From: Trichostrongylus colubriformis
Lineage: Eukaryota; Nematoda; Chromadorea; Rhabditida; Trichostrongylidae
Reading direction: 5' to 3'
NCBI GenBank assembly: GCA_963978905.1
Contig: OZ022257.1
Span: 12,050,509 to 12,114,508 of the forward strand
DNA: 64,000 nucleotides
The position numbers and the translations under genes were made by a program. A model generated the notes under the pieces. That model saw nothing but the letters and a program-made list of their open reading frames with translations. It searched no databases and was not told where the DNA came from. Below are positions 47,114 through 59,073 of this stretch, piece after piece (position 1 is the stretch's first letter; each line of letters starts with the position of its first letter).

Positions 47114-48315
47114 TCACAATAAAACAAAGCCACGCTCTTCAACCCGCTGTACTAACATATTATACTTGATAGCACTATTTAAGGCAGATTGGACAAATTC
47201 TGATACAAAATCTATTTTTGTATATCTCCTAAAATTGATGTAACGCAGGAACTTCATAACAAAATCGAAACAATTCCACCTCATGTCATCATAGAACTGA
47301 AAAGGTGGAAGATTTTCTCAAACTGAAATCAAATGTGAGAGAAAGCTGAATAAGCACACCTGTCCTTCGAAACTGTCAGCAGACTCCCTGAGGAAAGAAG
47401 ACAGCAAAACATCGAATCTGGAAAATGGTTTCAAAAAAGTCGAATATCACATCAGCAACGAATGAGCGAACCTGTCCTCTTCATCACCGAAACGACAGAC
47501 TACAATTGAATTGTCCCAGCCAACGCATTCTGAAGAGATGCCATTCGTCCAGTACGAATGCACCACAGACATCGAGTTAGAGATGCCAATGTGAAGATCA
47601 TCACCCATATTATAACTAAAACAAACATGTGATGAGCGATTTAGGATCTTAGCCATACAGGGAAAAAGAAGAGCCGGAAGTACAACATGTCTTAGTAATA
47701 AATAAAGGAAACTTATTATCAAAGCTATACTGAAAAACATGCGATTAGTTTACCAGAAAAAATCTCCTCGAGTAGGTTTAATGATCACTGCACATCCTAC
47801 ATTGCTCTGATCCACGAATGGAGAAGGTATGCAATCACTTTCCCATCCCGAATACTATAAAGATTCAGAATACCATTAAGACTTTGGAAAAAAACTCTGA
47901 AAAGCAAAGCAGAGAACACTGCGACGTTGAAAGTATTTTGAGACTAATTTTCTTTTTGAACTTTGAATTTGAAACACCCTTCGAGAGCTCGTTAATTCAA
48001 TGCAGGCGACATACATTTGCTAAGGACACTGTAGAAAAAGCTAATATAATGTAAGACTGGTCTAGCTGCAGACGCAGTACTCAAGAGGTAATGCACAGCA
48101 GCATTGAGCACAGCCTATTGAGCACGTACTTTATAGCAAATGGTGCAGTAAACTCTGAACAAATAGAAATGAAAAAGCAAAGCACATACGTCTAGTCCAA
48201 GATGACAATGCGGACATGCTAGCCGACGGAAGTCAGTGAAGGTGACTAAGAATCTGGCACCACAATCATTATGCCTCAAACGGTATAAGACCATAGGACG
48301 CCTGAAAAGAGCCAT
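47114..48315 (-). CDS. MKRN2OS-like protein (makorin-2 opposite-strand family)
   Basis: The vertebrate family member is a poorly characterised protein encoded opposite MKRN2; its function is unknown. Exons, 5' to 3': 48190-48315, 47754-47854, 47472-47615, 47360-47417 and 47114-47296. All phases agree, giving 203 residues. Residues near the start carry VLYRLRHNDC and a CPHC pair, like the family's VLIRFNHC and CPVCG. The core has IPSPFVDQ, IIKPTRGDFF, DLHIGISNSMSVV and ECVGWDNSIVV; the human protein has the corresponding PSPFWSG, DLHVGIANSNGVV and GWEQCVSV. The C-terminal exon has MRWNCFDFVMKFLRYI, aligned with the family's HHNCFSFALAFI. A strong acceptor TTTTCAG overlaps codons 4-5, so translation may start at Met8 instead. 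About 1 kb separates it from the coiled-coil gene downstream. Confidence 0.8.
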
Positions 48316-49322
48316 TAATGAGAACTTATTGGGAGAAGTTTGCATACAAATAACAAACAAATAATAAAAAAGTGTACAATTTCACAGTTCGAACTCGAAG
48401 GGTGCTTGTCGAAGGAAAATTGATCTGGTAAGTCCCACAAAATACAAATCATGACTGAAGCATTTCAAGCGTTAGATCAGCAGTGTTTGTAGAGCAAGAA
48501 TATTCCATTTACTTTCGTAGCCGCAAAAATTAGTGAAGAAAGGAATCCAGAGCAGTGAATACTTGATAACATACATTACTCATATCCAGGGCACTACATT
48601 CCACTCACTACCCTTTCATCTTTTGTCTGCGACTTTGAACTTTTAAACCTCAAATTTAATTTCTCCAATGAAAAACCACCAAGATTGTTGCTCTAATAAA
48701 GCCATACCTGGAACAAAGAGAAGTGAACGGAGAGTGATAGTCGCTCGCGTGAATGAACTGTCTCAAGGTCGCTGTTCCGTACTTGAACCAATTTTCGCGC
48801 ACGCTTTAGTTACTACTCTGGAACTGACATAAATTACTGGCGAATCGATATGTACTTCTAACTAACGCCACACACAGCGCAACGGTGGAAACAACAGGAA
48901 GAAAAAGATAAAAAAAAGAACTCACCCAGGACGTCGTACAACTCTATACAAAACCAGGGGATGAAGTAGTCTTCGGGGCGCACGCATTTCGAGGCGATTG
49001 ATGCCATTGCATCAAGTCGTCTCGTCTCCGATATTCTACGACGAAAGTTACGTTTTGCCAATCACGCAACAATATCGCCATATGTTGCACAGATTAGATG
49101 CGAGGCAAACGTAAAGCCACAGTTTCGAGATTCCCATACCGCGACACAATCGTGGTCGATGTCGCTCCACTGTCGACTGGCGGGAAATGGAAAGATTTAA
49201 ATCGTAATTTGTGGGTTACACTGGTTCACTGTATAGTTTATGCTAATTCCTTAATATCTCTAGTTATCTTATGAAGACCATTTCCTATAAACATATCTTT
49301 GACTTCAGTATCACTTCAGAAA

Positions 49323-51284
49323 ATGAGCACTGAAGCAGACTCCATTAGCCAGGAACATATACAAATAGACGAGCTATTAAACTGCTCATTACCGACTTCA
49401 CGTGTGAAAAAGATATGTCGCTTGGATCCCGACCTCTCCATGATAGGAAGTGATGCTGTGCTCTTCATCACTAAGGCGGCTGTGAGTCTGCTAAATTCTG
49501 TTGAGCTGCATTATACCACAAGAACGTCCAATCTAATTGATTACTTATTTCTACTATGAAGTGCATGACAAGGTGAACGTATAAGGGAGCGTACATATTC
49601 GACAAATTGTTTCGCACCTGTTTTACATTTTAACGTCGCACATAGCTTAGTAGAAGAAGTGATTTCCATGTTACTGGAGTGCTTTTCTGTCACCCTTCCA
49701 GAATGTCGTGCACCAGTAACTTTGTAAGGGTTCTATTACATTCCTGTCCCGCACGACGAGAGCACATGCTCTATCGAAAGGCGTCGATTGGACGTTCGTT
49801 TTGCGTCTTAGATTGGTCTGTACTAAAAAGGGAATCCATTTAGTATATGTGCGCATTACTATTAAATGGATTAACTTTTTGTAAAGACTACTTAGAGACT
49901 GCATAGCCGTAAAATTTGCAATGATGTTATGACGACCCGTGGTGTACAGCTGCCATAACGATATACGTACGCGAACCTGTTTAAAGAAGAGAATAATTTC
50001 GGGTCTGTTCTTTCAGGAATTGTTTGTAGCCGAATTAGCAAAGGCATCATATACTCAAGCTGTTTTGGAAAAAAGGAAAACAATCCAGACAAAAGATATC
50101 GGTGAGAACTGCATGCATTTGAAATATGTTACATTGCTGTAAGTGCTTCCTTCAGAGTAGCCATGTAAGTAAGTGAGATAGAATAGGATATTCCGAGAGA
50201 ACCTATGATTGTTGTTGAAACCTGATACACTTTTCAATCTTCAAGAGTAAACCTTTTTCTTTTGTACTTTACTTATGTTGGGTCTGTCGAATAGTGCTCG
50301 ACGTCGCATTACATCAGTTCAAGATAACCTTTAAGTGCTTTTTGCTTGTGGAAACGAACTTTTCAGATAGAGCGATAGCGTCGAAAACTAATTTTGAGTT
50401 CCTCGATGGTACGCTAACTGACTGGCCAGAACCCGAATCTACAAAGGGAATCTCACAAACAGCAAGTTGTACGGGTGTAGAAGTAATTGCTGAGGAAAAT
50501 GTGGAAAACAATGAAGAAGATGCCGTGGAAGAAAGTGCTATACTAGAAGAAGAGGAAGGTATATTGGATGCCGAGGAAGATGTCGAAGAAGTAAGTTCCG
50601 CCTTTCCATTCATACCTGAGTTTCCCTTGCCTAATCATTTCATGATGATGATGCTTAGAGTGGCTTATTAATTCATGACAATGATGCTTAGAGTGGCTTA
50701 TTAGATTGGATTATCTTAAGAATGCTTCTGAAGTGTATTATAGAGGTAGAGTGCTCTTCCAGTGAATTCTGCGACAGTTTACTCCCTGCCAATCGGTGTG
50801 TAGCAGGATTTTCTGGTATTTCTTCGAAAATTATCTGTTTTAGACTGCTACGGACTATGAAGTTGCTGAAAACGCCAATTCTTCGAATATTGATATGTTT
50901 GAGTAAAATCGGTTAGTATTATAACCAGTTTCGTAATCGTTTGCTGCCAGTACGCGTATTTTTTCCGCCGCAAGTTTTCCTTCTTCACTTTGATTAATGT
51001 TTGCAATTACATGACCTTTTCATACCCAACAAAGACTTCTATTCATTCATCACTGTTCATCCAAAAGTACACCAGCTTGTTCCATTATTTAAATGGTCGA
51101 AACTTGTAAGTATTGTCTTGTTTTCCATCCAGATTTATAGTTCTCACAATCCCATTACCAAACATCTGTACCTCTTCATAGGTCTGTATGATTTCGCAAA
51201 ATGTAGTCAAATTTACGGTATTTACCTCTCCACCGCAACAAGTTTCGCACTTCACCTCGTTATTTTTGTATTTGGCAGAGCTAG
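49323..51284 (+). CDS. POLE4: DNA polymerase epsilon subunit 4-like histone-fold protein
   Basis: POLE4 pairs with POLE3 through a histone fold in the replicative polymerase epsilon and helps handle histones at forks in the nucleus. Exons: 49323-49481, 50017-50101, 50367-50590 and a tentative last exon 51279-51284. The histone fold is residues 23-92: LPTSRVKKICRLDPDLSMIG, AVLFITKAAELFVAELAKAS, EKRKTIQTKDIDRAI. The POLE4-specific tail motif FEFLDGTL follows. The human protein reads RVKALVKADPDV, AAELFVETIAKDAY, KRKTLQRRDLDNAI and FAFLEGTLD. After it comes an acidic tail of about 55 residues rich in Glu, longer than in human POLE4. CTTCAG lies three bases before the ATG, suiting spliced-leader addition. 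The last exon encodes one Ser and a stop, with AATAAA at about 51,295; this part is uncertain. Confidence 0.88.
50642..50705 (+). repeat. Tandem duplication of about 29 bp in POLE4 intron 3
   Basis: ATGATGCTTAGAGTGGCTTA occurs twice in a row, each preceded by TTCATGA-type sequence. Confidence 0.85.
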
Positions 51285-51502
51285 TTGATACGAAAAATAA
51301 AGTCTACGCCGATGAGTTCTTGGACTTTCTAGAGGGATAGTGTTGTATGAATGGATGTCAACTTCTCATTCCTGTTCCTCTACCACTTCTTTCTCAAGGG
51401 GTTGTAAAAATTTCGAATCTCTATCGAACCTTATTCGAAGTTTATATTATTCAGAATCAAGTTTTTTTTGCGGAAATACTTCATGTTGAAATGTTTGTAC
51501 AT

Positions 51503-54500
51503 TTATTTCGTCTGGTCTTTCTGTACCGTCGGTTTGTAAGTATATTTTTCTTTTGCTACGTCTTCTTCTACAGCGTCGTCCGAGAATGGAATGCAGGGTT
51601 TTTGTTTTGTCTTTAACATGCTCACCGCATCCTGAAAAGAGACTTGTTTTATGAGCTTTTTCAAAATTATCAATTTTTTTGATGAGACAAATCATTTGAA
51701 TTTCTTCTCACCCATATCGTATCCGGCAGTGGGGCATCTTGTGTCTCGGGAAGGAATATAACGAGAACTCCTGCGCATAAAGAGAACACAGCGAATATGA
51801 GCATTGGGACGATAGGTAGTGTAACATCAGACAGTATGGCAATGTATCCAGAAGCACCGGCACCCATCCGTGCGATCTAGTATTTAATAACGGATCAGTG
51901 TGTATGTGCTACATCCTAGCGTTGTATTCAATCCTAGCACACAGTAGATGTCTTCATTTTTCATATAATATTGATGCACTAGTTAAGTACAGTCATTTCA
52001 CAGCGCTGGATAGGGCGTGTCCTACAGACTTGGGTGGGACTGTGTGGCGGTGTCAGAGAGTTTGATACACTCTCACTGAGGTCCGCAGACCACGCTCTAT
52101 CTAGAGTTGTGAAATGGACTGTAATTTCTAATTTTTTCGCACCATTATCGAAGGAAACCATTAGGGCCGCCATAGGACTTCGCGATTTTGCTGCGTCGCA
52201 CCTTCGCACGCGATACTACGACTCTGAGATTATGCGATTCCGCAACTTCGCGTGCGGAGCCGCGAAACCGCAAGGTCGCAAAGTCTGGCGGAAGCCTGAT
52301 GTTCAATGGATGTATTTTAAAAAATTGGAGTATTTGGTCTGTAATGAAAAGTATGAATGACACTCACCATAGAAGAGATCCCTACGGCGCTATTACGAAC
52401 TATTGTCGGATTCAATTCGGAAGTGAAAATATACAAAATATTGAACGCTCCTTGGATACATACTTTTCCAAGCAACATGAAGATTAGTGCCATCTGTAGT
52501 AGGCAGAGAAGGAGGTTCTTTTGCTTGGTAAGAAAATGATTACAAAAAAATACCGTGGTTCGTTTGTTGTACATTGCTAACATTGCTGCCATCAAAAGTG
52601 ATCCAGCACCAATTAAAGTGATCATTTGTGAACTGGAAAATGAGAAGCTTATGGATTTTGTGCAAAAATCAGCAAAGTCTTTTGAAGTTAATTGATTTCA
52701 GACCTCTTTCTTCCATATTTGAGGAGGAATACACAAGCAGCCAGCGTAGGCAATTCAATGGCTCCGGCTATCGCGTTGTTCAGGAAGAAATTGCCGTCAA
52801 ATACCGACCTAGGCAAAAGAAAAAGGTAGTGAGCAGAAGCTCCCATTAGATAGATCGGATTCCTTATACCTTCCAGGTGAGGATTGGTCCGATAAGGCGA
52901 TGACAAGGCCGTAGTAGACAAGTGCAGTGGCGATCTGTGGAATATCTGAGATAACGAAGGATCTCAAGCTTTGTGGAAAGACTTACCCAAATGATGAACA
53001 GCATGATATTCCGTACTCGTAGTTCGGGTGCACGGAAAAGGTGGAAATAATGAGGTCGCTCGTCTTTCTTCATCCATTTCCTTTTCTCTGCATGTCGAAC
53101 CTATACCGTTACGTTTTTGATTTATGCGAGGGCACAAAAAATGGGCGTGGCACATCACAGGCTCGCATGTGTAACAACCCCATCCCGTTTGTTAGGCAGC
53201 GTTCATAGTTTTGGAATTTGTGGAATTGCAGAATTGCGGGATTTGCGGAAAAGCATTAGATAGGTATCCATTGGGAGAATTGTGGAATTTGTGGGATCGT
53301 GAAAATGCAGAGTTGCGGGATTTGCGGAAAAGCGTTAGATAGTATCAATTTCCATGCAACAGATACGAGAGGGTTAGAGAAAGCAAAGGAATGGAAAGTG
53401 CGGAATTGTGGAATCTGCGGGAAAGCATTAGATATGTATTGATTTTCATGCTACGAAGAGAAGAGAAGACCAGAGAAACTAAGGAGCACGAAAAATATTT
53501 ATTTCCGCAAATTCCACGATTCCGCTAATTCCACGATTCTGCTTTTCCGCAAACTCCACAATTCTCCCGATCGGTAACTATCTATTCTTCTTTCCGCAAT
53601 TCCGCAAACTCCGGAATTCTCCCAATCGATACCTATCTAATGCTTTTCCGTAATTCTGCAATTCCGCACCTTCCAAAACTATGAACGCTGCCTTAGCAAA
53701 TTTGATAATAGTTTCGCTGCAAAGCACGTATTTAATCTAGCTGTATTCATTTCCGCGACGCGGTCACCACGGTTGAGCTACGCAGGCCTAGTGATCAATA
53801 CGTTGGCTGCTCGCTGGCGTTGGCGTGCCCCAGCAGTTCAACGTACTGATCGCGCGTGCAGTGATGGTCTATCGCGATCGCCTCGCCTGGTATAAATGGA
53901 GCCTGACCCATGTCTTTTCGCTCGTGTTCGGCTGCAGTATTGCAACCAGGGCACTCAAAATGTGTTTTATTGCCATGTATTCTCACCTGAAGCAAAAAAA
54001 ATTTTATTTCGTATTTCCCACACAGATTCGCTGTGAAATAATCTTCGCTTCTTATCTCCTTAGTGAAAGTTTAGATTCTAGTGCTCTCGCTGACCTCTGC
54101 ATGTAAGACCCCTCCCTCCCCCTCCCCCCTTCTTAGCGGTCAAATACGACCCCCTTTCAAGGCATCCTCGACTCCCGGTGTAACCGGCGTGCAACTTTAC
54201 AACGTTACGTTACTGGGAGAGCATTCTAATTGAACCCACCAGTCCAAGATCGCTTGGCAAACTGCTGTTGTTGTTCTTGCAAGCTTTGCGTATGATTTTT
54301 TCGGCGTCTTCTACTCGATTCATCAGGATGAGCCATCGTGGGGACTCTGGTAGGAAATGGATGAACACCAGTGCAATGCAGTGCAATCCAACCGTAATCA
54401 TCTATAACGAATCATAATTATACGGAACTAACTTCTCTATAAGTACTCAAAACTAGAGCTGTTAAGACAAATATTTGCAGGAGACATAGCTTCGTAATTA

Positions 54501-57500
54501 ATTCCGTAGTGAATTTCGTTTGTTATTCATTCATTTTTTTGCATGCTGATTATTTTACCTAATAGGTTTATTAAGAAAAAGTTTGACTATAGTACTTCGT
54601 GATTGTACGATAAGCTCTAGTTTTGAGTGTCAAATCGTTTTCCACTCGTGAAATTTTGAGTGTGGTGCGGGAAGAGGGGATGCGTCGCATCTCCCAGTGC
54701 TGTACGTACGTACTTCACACCTTAAAACTTTCACGACGCCGCATTGGGCCCTCCTGCACCACACCCTATGAATTCCTGTGTTTGTAAATTGATTATAATG
54801 AATACAGAAATATGTAGAGTAAGAAGTACGTGTATTGCGGTCCAGGACTTTGTTAGATAAGCGATTAGAGCCAAGAAGGCATATCCACATGCCCATGGAG
54901 CTTGAAGTAAACTGCCAACGATAGAGCGATATTCCTTCCCTTAATGTCGATTATTCGGTAGTGGCTAGACATTCTAATCCTAATAATCTTATGCAATTTA
55001 ATAATCTAATAATACCGAGTAATACTTACCAGTTATTTCCATACAAAGGACATATGCAGCTAAATCGGCAGCCTCATTACTGGCAGCGAGCAAGAATCGA
55101 ACCACTAAGAATATTTCGAATTCACGAGAATAACCCAGAAGGAATCCAAAAATCATCGATAGGATTCCAAAGCCGTAAATTGCAGTTTTTCTACCGTATC
55201 TGGAATAATATTGATTAAAGGGATCATGGAGTCATAAAATAGTATCTGGGCAGCGGTAGCGGTGGAGAACACTGAAGAGCTTCTATGAGGCTTCATTTAT
55301 ACTAGGCCAAATGGTCGGTTCGCTGAGTAGGAATGCAGCTTAACTGTTCACGCATAATTTCTCACCGATCACTGACAAACCCTCCTAGCAGTCCTCCTAC
55401 AAGGTAGCCAAGCGAGTAACTCATGTGTACGTGAGCACGACTCCAATTATTATCACAAACTCGATTCCACTCTGTCACCACAGTCTTTTCCATCACCTGC
55501 AGATTATGTATTTCCTGATTTCTGGAAGTTAAAGGTCTAGAAAGGCATAGACCTAAATATGCTTCCGAAAAGTGAAACTCACAGATTTGTCGTACTCCCA
55601 TTGCTCACATCTAACTACCGGGGCATTATCAGCTTTCGTATAATTAGATGCCTAAAGACCGAACTTGAAAAAAATTGTAGTTAAGGATCTAAAATGGGAT
55701 ACCTGCGATAAAGGTAGATTCTTGAGGTGCACGTAGTCGCGTTCATAATAGTGGCATTGATCGTGCCAATCCATATCTCTTTGTTTATTTTTCACCTGAA
55801 TTATATCTTTTTTTTACTATGACAATGGTGGTGATTATATGATTAGCATCGCTTTAGGCATCGAAGGTTCCAAGTTGTGAGCTGTCTTGCGAACTATACT
55901 CTGGTAAGAAAGTATCTTGTAAGGAAGCCGCAGCACCGTACCTGCGATGCAAAAAATGGTCTGGTAAAACTGTTTGTGGAGCAAATGGAGGTGAAAATTG
56001 GGCTCAGCAAGAATGTTAATTGCTTGTTCGAGTTGCGTCCCGCCTACAAGCAAGCGCGTTGCTTGTGACCGTCACACATCGCAGATTCGTATGACTCTTA
56101 TTGGTATGTTAGCTATGAGGCGCTTGGGAAAACACGGTGATCAAAGGAATCAACCGACCCCATAGGGGTCCCATTTATCGACTTTTTAGCGCTTCATTTC
56201 TTTTTACCAACTGAAGTAGCACCTCTTCATTCGCTTCCAAGTATCTACGCAGTTGTCGCATATGTATAGTCTCGTTAACGTGTAGCCATGATTCTCAAGG
56301 GGAAACTGGACTTACGGTAGGAAAAGCTATGCGTGAGTTGAGTACGTCATCCCACGTATAAGAGGTAGAATTAGTCTGTGAAAAGACCTCAGCATTGAAA
56401 AAAGGAATCTGAAATCTATTTTGCTTTATTGAGGGTTCACCTAACTGGTGAATTTATTATTTCCCTCTGTGGTAACAGCTAATTCTGCTTCTAGTTGGAT
56501 TAATTTTGAATAGACCATAGTTACAATCTCATCAAAAAATTTGAAAGATCAAATAATGAAATTGATATCAAAAACAGTCAAAGTGAATTCATCAAAATAA
56601 AACCTTGCACCAATGATCTGGCTGATACATCATATAGACGACACTGAGATTGAACATTGCATGAGGTACTTGTTGTACAGATATCATCAAATATACAACC
56701 ACTTGCCAGTTCGAACAACCACCGATTATACTTAAAATTCCTGAATAATGATAATTTCATGTCACAGAGATTCAACTGAGACGTCGTAGACAGCGGAAGT
56801 GGCCAAATGGTCAGAGATACGGAATGGTCAGGTCAAGTACGCTAAGGCCACGTTCATACTTTGTTGTGCCGGCGGCAGGGCGTGACTGCGTGTCTCTGCG
56901 TCTCCGTTTATGGCACCCTGTCTCGTTGCCTGCGTCTTCTCTGCAACTCTTCCGTGCCACTCTGCCTCGCTGCCTGTGAGCGCAACCGCGCTGTCCCGGC
57001 GCAAAGTATGAACGCGGCCTAAGGTTATCGCATGCGAGGAATCGAACAGTGAGATCCGCGTGTTGCGAAATTGAACAGGACCAAAATTTGAGGTGGCCAC
57101 ATACTTTTGGTACGGACTGTACATCGTCGCTCATATGTTATGCCAAGAGATCGAGTCCCATTTTGCTTAGATAAGCTTTAATCCTTCCGCAATAGCATTA
57201 TTGGTTGGAACAATGTTTAGAAACGTGACAAAACTCGACATTTACATATGCTACTCTGGAATTCTTTACATAGCAGGCAAGATCATTGAAATCGAACTCA
57301 TGCCCCATCCTCACGAAGACATTAGGCTACTTTCATGCTCTGCGGAAGTGCCGGTGGCAGGGCGTGGCTGCGTTTCACAGGCTGCGAGGCAGAGTGGCAC
57401 GGATGGAGACGCAGAGATGACACAATCACGCTGTGCCGCCCGTACCACAAAGTATGAAATGGGCCTCTGGCTTCGAGTATGGAGAAGATTGAGAATACAT

Positions 57501-58331
57501 ACCTTCAAAGTCAATATCCGTCAGTCTTCGATGCCGTCTCTGTTCTGAGTACTGCTTCTGTTTTTGGTAATGCTGATTACGAATCTCCAAATCACTTTTC
57601 AAACGAATAGCGTTACTAAAATAGAGCACGCAAGATCGTTAGGTTATTGAAGAAATGTCCGGGCGTAGTTTCTTACGCGGTTTTTGCGCGAGTCTGATCC
57701 TCGCTTTGTGTTCCTCCATCGCTCTGCATCGACTGCTCTGATACCCCTCCATCTCCCAGTTCTGGAATCTATAACATCGATAATTTTATGGCGGTAGAAG
57801 AATAAATTTTCAGATTCCGTTGCATTAATTGCTTACAGTCGATAGCTGTTCATGATGTCGGGTTGATTGTGCTGGAAGTTCTGGATCCGAGTAAATCAGA
57901 GGTGTACGTGCCAGTTCGTTAACATTGGCTGTTCCACCACGTAGCACAAGATCCGTGTCACTCTGTAAAAAAAATTGAGTTCTGATTTTGAAGATTATCT
58001 TGTTTTGTGGATTCTGGTAGGGTTTAAACCTTAGATATGTATCTTTAAAAACCCTCCTTGAAGATATACCGGTAACTTCATTGTTTTGAAGGGGATGTGA
58101 CACTGAGGGAGCTGATGATGCGCTGCCTAGGTAGTGCGATGGCATTTTTTCGATAGGCCCGGTAAGAAGGCGAAGGGAAGAATCGCACTAGGCGATGCCG
58201 CATCAGCTTCTCCAGCACCACTCTTCCTCCTTAGAATATTTTGACATTGTCCGTTTACGTCAAGTAATCAGCATTTGTCGAAAAATACTAATCACCTGAA
58301 TGAAGGGGACCGGTTTCAGTTCGTCAAGCAT
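51503..58331 (-). CDS. SLC22-family (organic ion transporter) MFS protein
   Basis: Such proteins carry organic cations, anions or zwitterions across the plasma membrane; the substrate is unknown. Exons, 5' to 3': 58296-58331, 57837-57962, 57677-57768, 57503-57615, 56604-56740, 56316-56408, 55703-55795, 55583-55651, 55366-55496, 55030-55199, 54830-54939, 54240-54401, 52987-53100, 52870-52934, 52704-52808, 52554-52632, 52368-52493, 51712-51876, 51503-51631. All phases agree: 704 residues. TM1 starts near 133 ([20 protein letters not shown]). The large loop before TM2 has Cys in DHWCK, DQCHYY, VVRCEQW and NRVCDNNW and glycosylation sites NSTS and NYTK. The MFS motif GGFVSDRYGRK spans 290-300. 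[16 protein letters not shown] and [13 protein letters not shown] are family signatures. TM12 ends VIFLPET. The cytosolic N-terminus of about 130 residues is far longer than the usual 20. The small N-terminal exons are less certain. Confidence 0.93.
51986..52128. mobile_element. MITE with CAGTC-ATTTCAC ends
   Basis: CAGTCATTTCACAGC and GTTGTGAAATGGACTG are inverted and flanked by TA. It lies in the last-but-one intron of the SLC22 gene. A truncated copy starts the window. Confidence 0.75.
52164..52303. mobile_element. PIF/Harbinger-type MITE in SLC22 intron
   Basis: GGGCCGCCATAGGACTTCGC and GCAAAGTCTGGCGGAAGCC bound a body with GCGATTTTGCTGCG and complement. TTA precedes the left end. Confidence 0.6.
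53195..53692. mobile_element. PIF/Harbinger-type MITE with TTA target duplication
   Basis: GGCAGCGTTCATAGTTTTGG and its complement CCAAAACTATGAACGCTGCC are exact ends flanked by TTA on both sides. The body is AT-rich, with repeated GAATTGCGGGATTTGCGGAA units and their complements. It lies in the SLC22 intron 53,101-54,239. Confidence 0.9.
56846..57019. mobile_element. Best-preserved GCCGGC-body MITE, TAA target duplication
   Basis: GGCCACGTTCATACTTTG and CAAAGTATGAACGCGGCC are inverted and flanked by TAA on both sides. The body carries GCCGGCGGCAGGGCGTG and GCCACTCTGCCTCGCTGCCT. It lies between SLC22 exons 5 and 4 in genomic order. Confidence 0.85.
57327..57460. mobile_element. GCCGGC-body MITE copy next to an SLC22 exon
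   Basis: AGGCTACTTTCATGCTCTGC and CAAAGTATGAAATGGGCCTC are imperfect inverted ends. GTGCCGGTGGCAGGGCGTGG and CACAGGCTGCGAGGCAGAGT match the family body. The next SLC22 exon starts at 57,503. Confidence 0.7.
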
Positions 58332-59073
58332 TGTGCGTATGGCTCAGTCACAATCGTTGGCACATTATCTGAACTGTCTTCATGATTTGCATGTGTCTAT
58401 ATCATAATGATGGATCACGAGAAAAGAAACGAAATAATTACTCAAGTGAATTCTCTTTTGGTAACGTTTCAACATATATTCTGGTTTTCAGTGCTACTGA
58501 TGGAAAATACGCTCAGCAATATAACAGCAGAGAAAGAACGACATAAAACGAAAACAAAAAAACCAAGAAATAGGAACCCTAGAATCTCCCTTCTCTCTCC
58601 CGTCCTCTGTTTCCCTAGCCGGAATGGACTGAAGGCAGGCCAAAGTCTGAACCAACCGGCCGCGATTGTTGTACCGCCCCCCCCCCCCCCCCCACGGCGA
58701 CCTCCCCGGCTGCATAACCGCATAACGGCATGCCGTGCTGCGGGGTCGTCATAAGACCCCGAGTCGCGTTTTTTCAAATCGATTTTCGCTACATGTGACC
58801 TCTTCTGAAGAAGTAGGTTCGTTTCAGAGAACATCTACTCCCAGATCTCAGTTTTCCCTTACCCTTATTTGTGCCTTTAAGATAAGCATCAGTTAATACT
58901 TCGAGGTCCACCACGCCTTTACATATGTTCTTCAGGAGTGTGGATGCACTATGTTACAACTTATGTAATAACTGTTGTACGACGATGTAAAAAGGTTGTT
59001 ATGCTGGGTGTGCGAATCTTCTACGAAAAACGGACTGAATTCGCACCTCTTAATTTAAAAAATTCAATTAGTT
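58332..59073. other. Upstream of SLC22; dispersed repeat with poly-C run
   Basis: No exon was recognised. The minus strand around 58,680-58,800 resembles sequence near 5,640-5,790 and 25,800-25,900: all have a homopolymer run beside GAGTC-TATGA and GAACACA-type blocks. This is probably a repeat shared with the duplicated region. Confidence 0.4.

Noticed and set aside
48708..49061. Two minus-strand exon-like ORFs (KRNFRRRISETRRLDAM and FKYGTATLRQFIHAS) upstream of the MKRN2OS-like gene
   Set aside because: Both have plausible splice donors, but the phases do not match each other or the next gene, and neither resembles a family I know.
57840..58145. Extra SLC22 exon at about 58,000-58,145 starting [11 protein letters not shown]
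   Set aside because: Using it breaks the phase to the next exon, while joining 58,296 directly to 57,962 keeps the frame and uses a strong acceptor.
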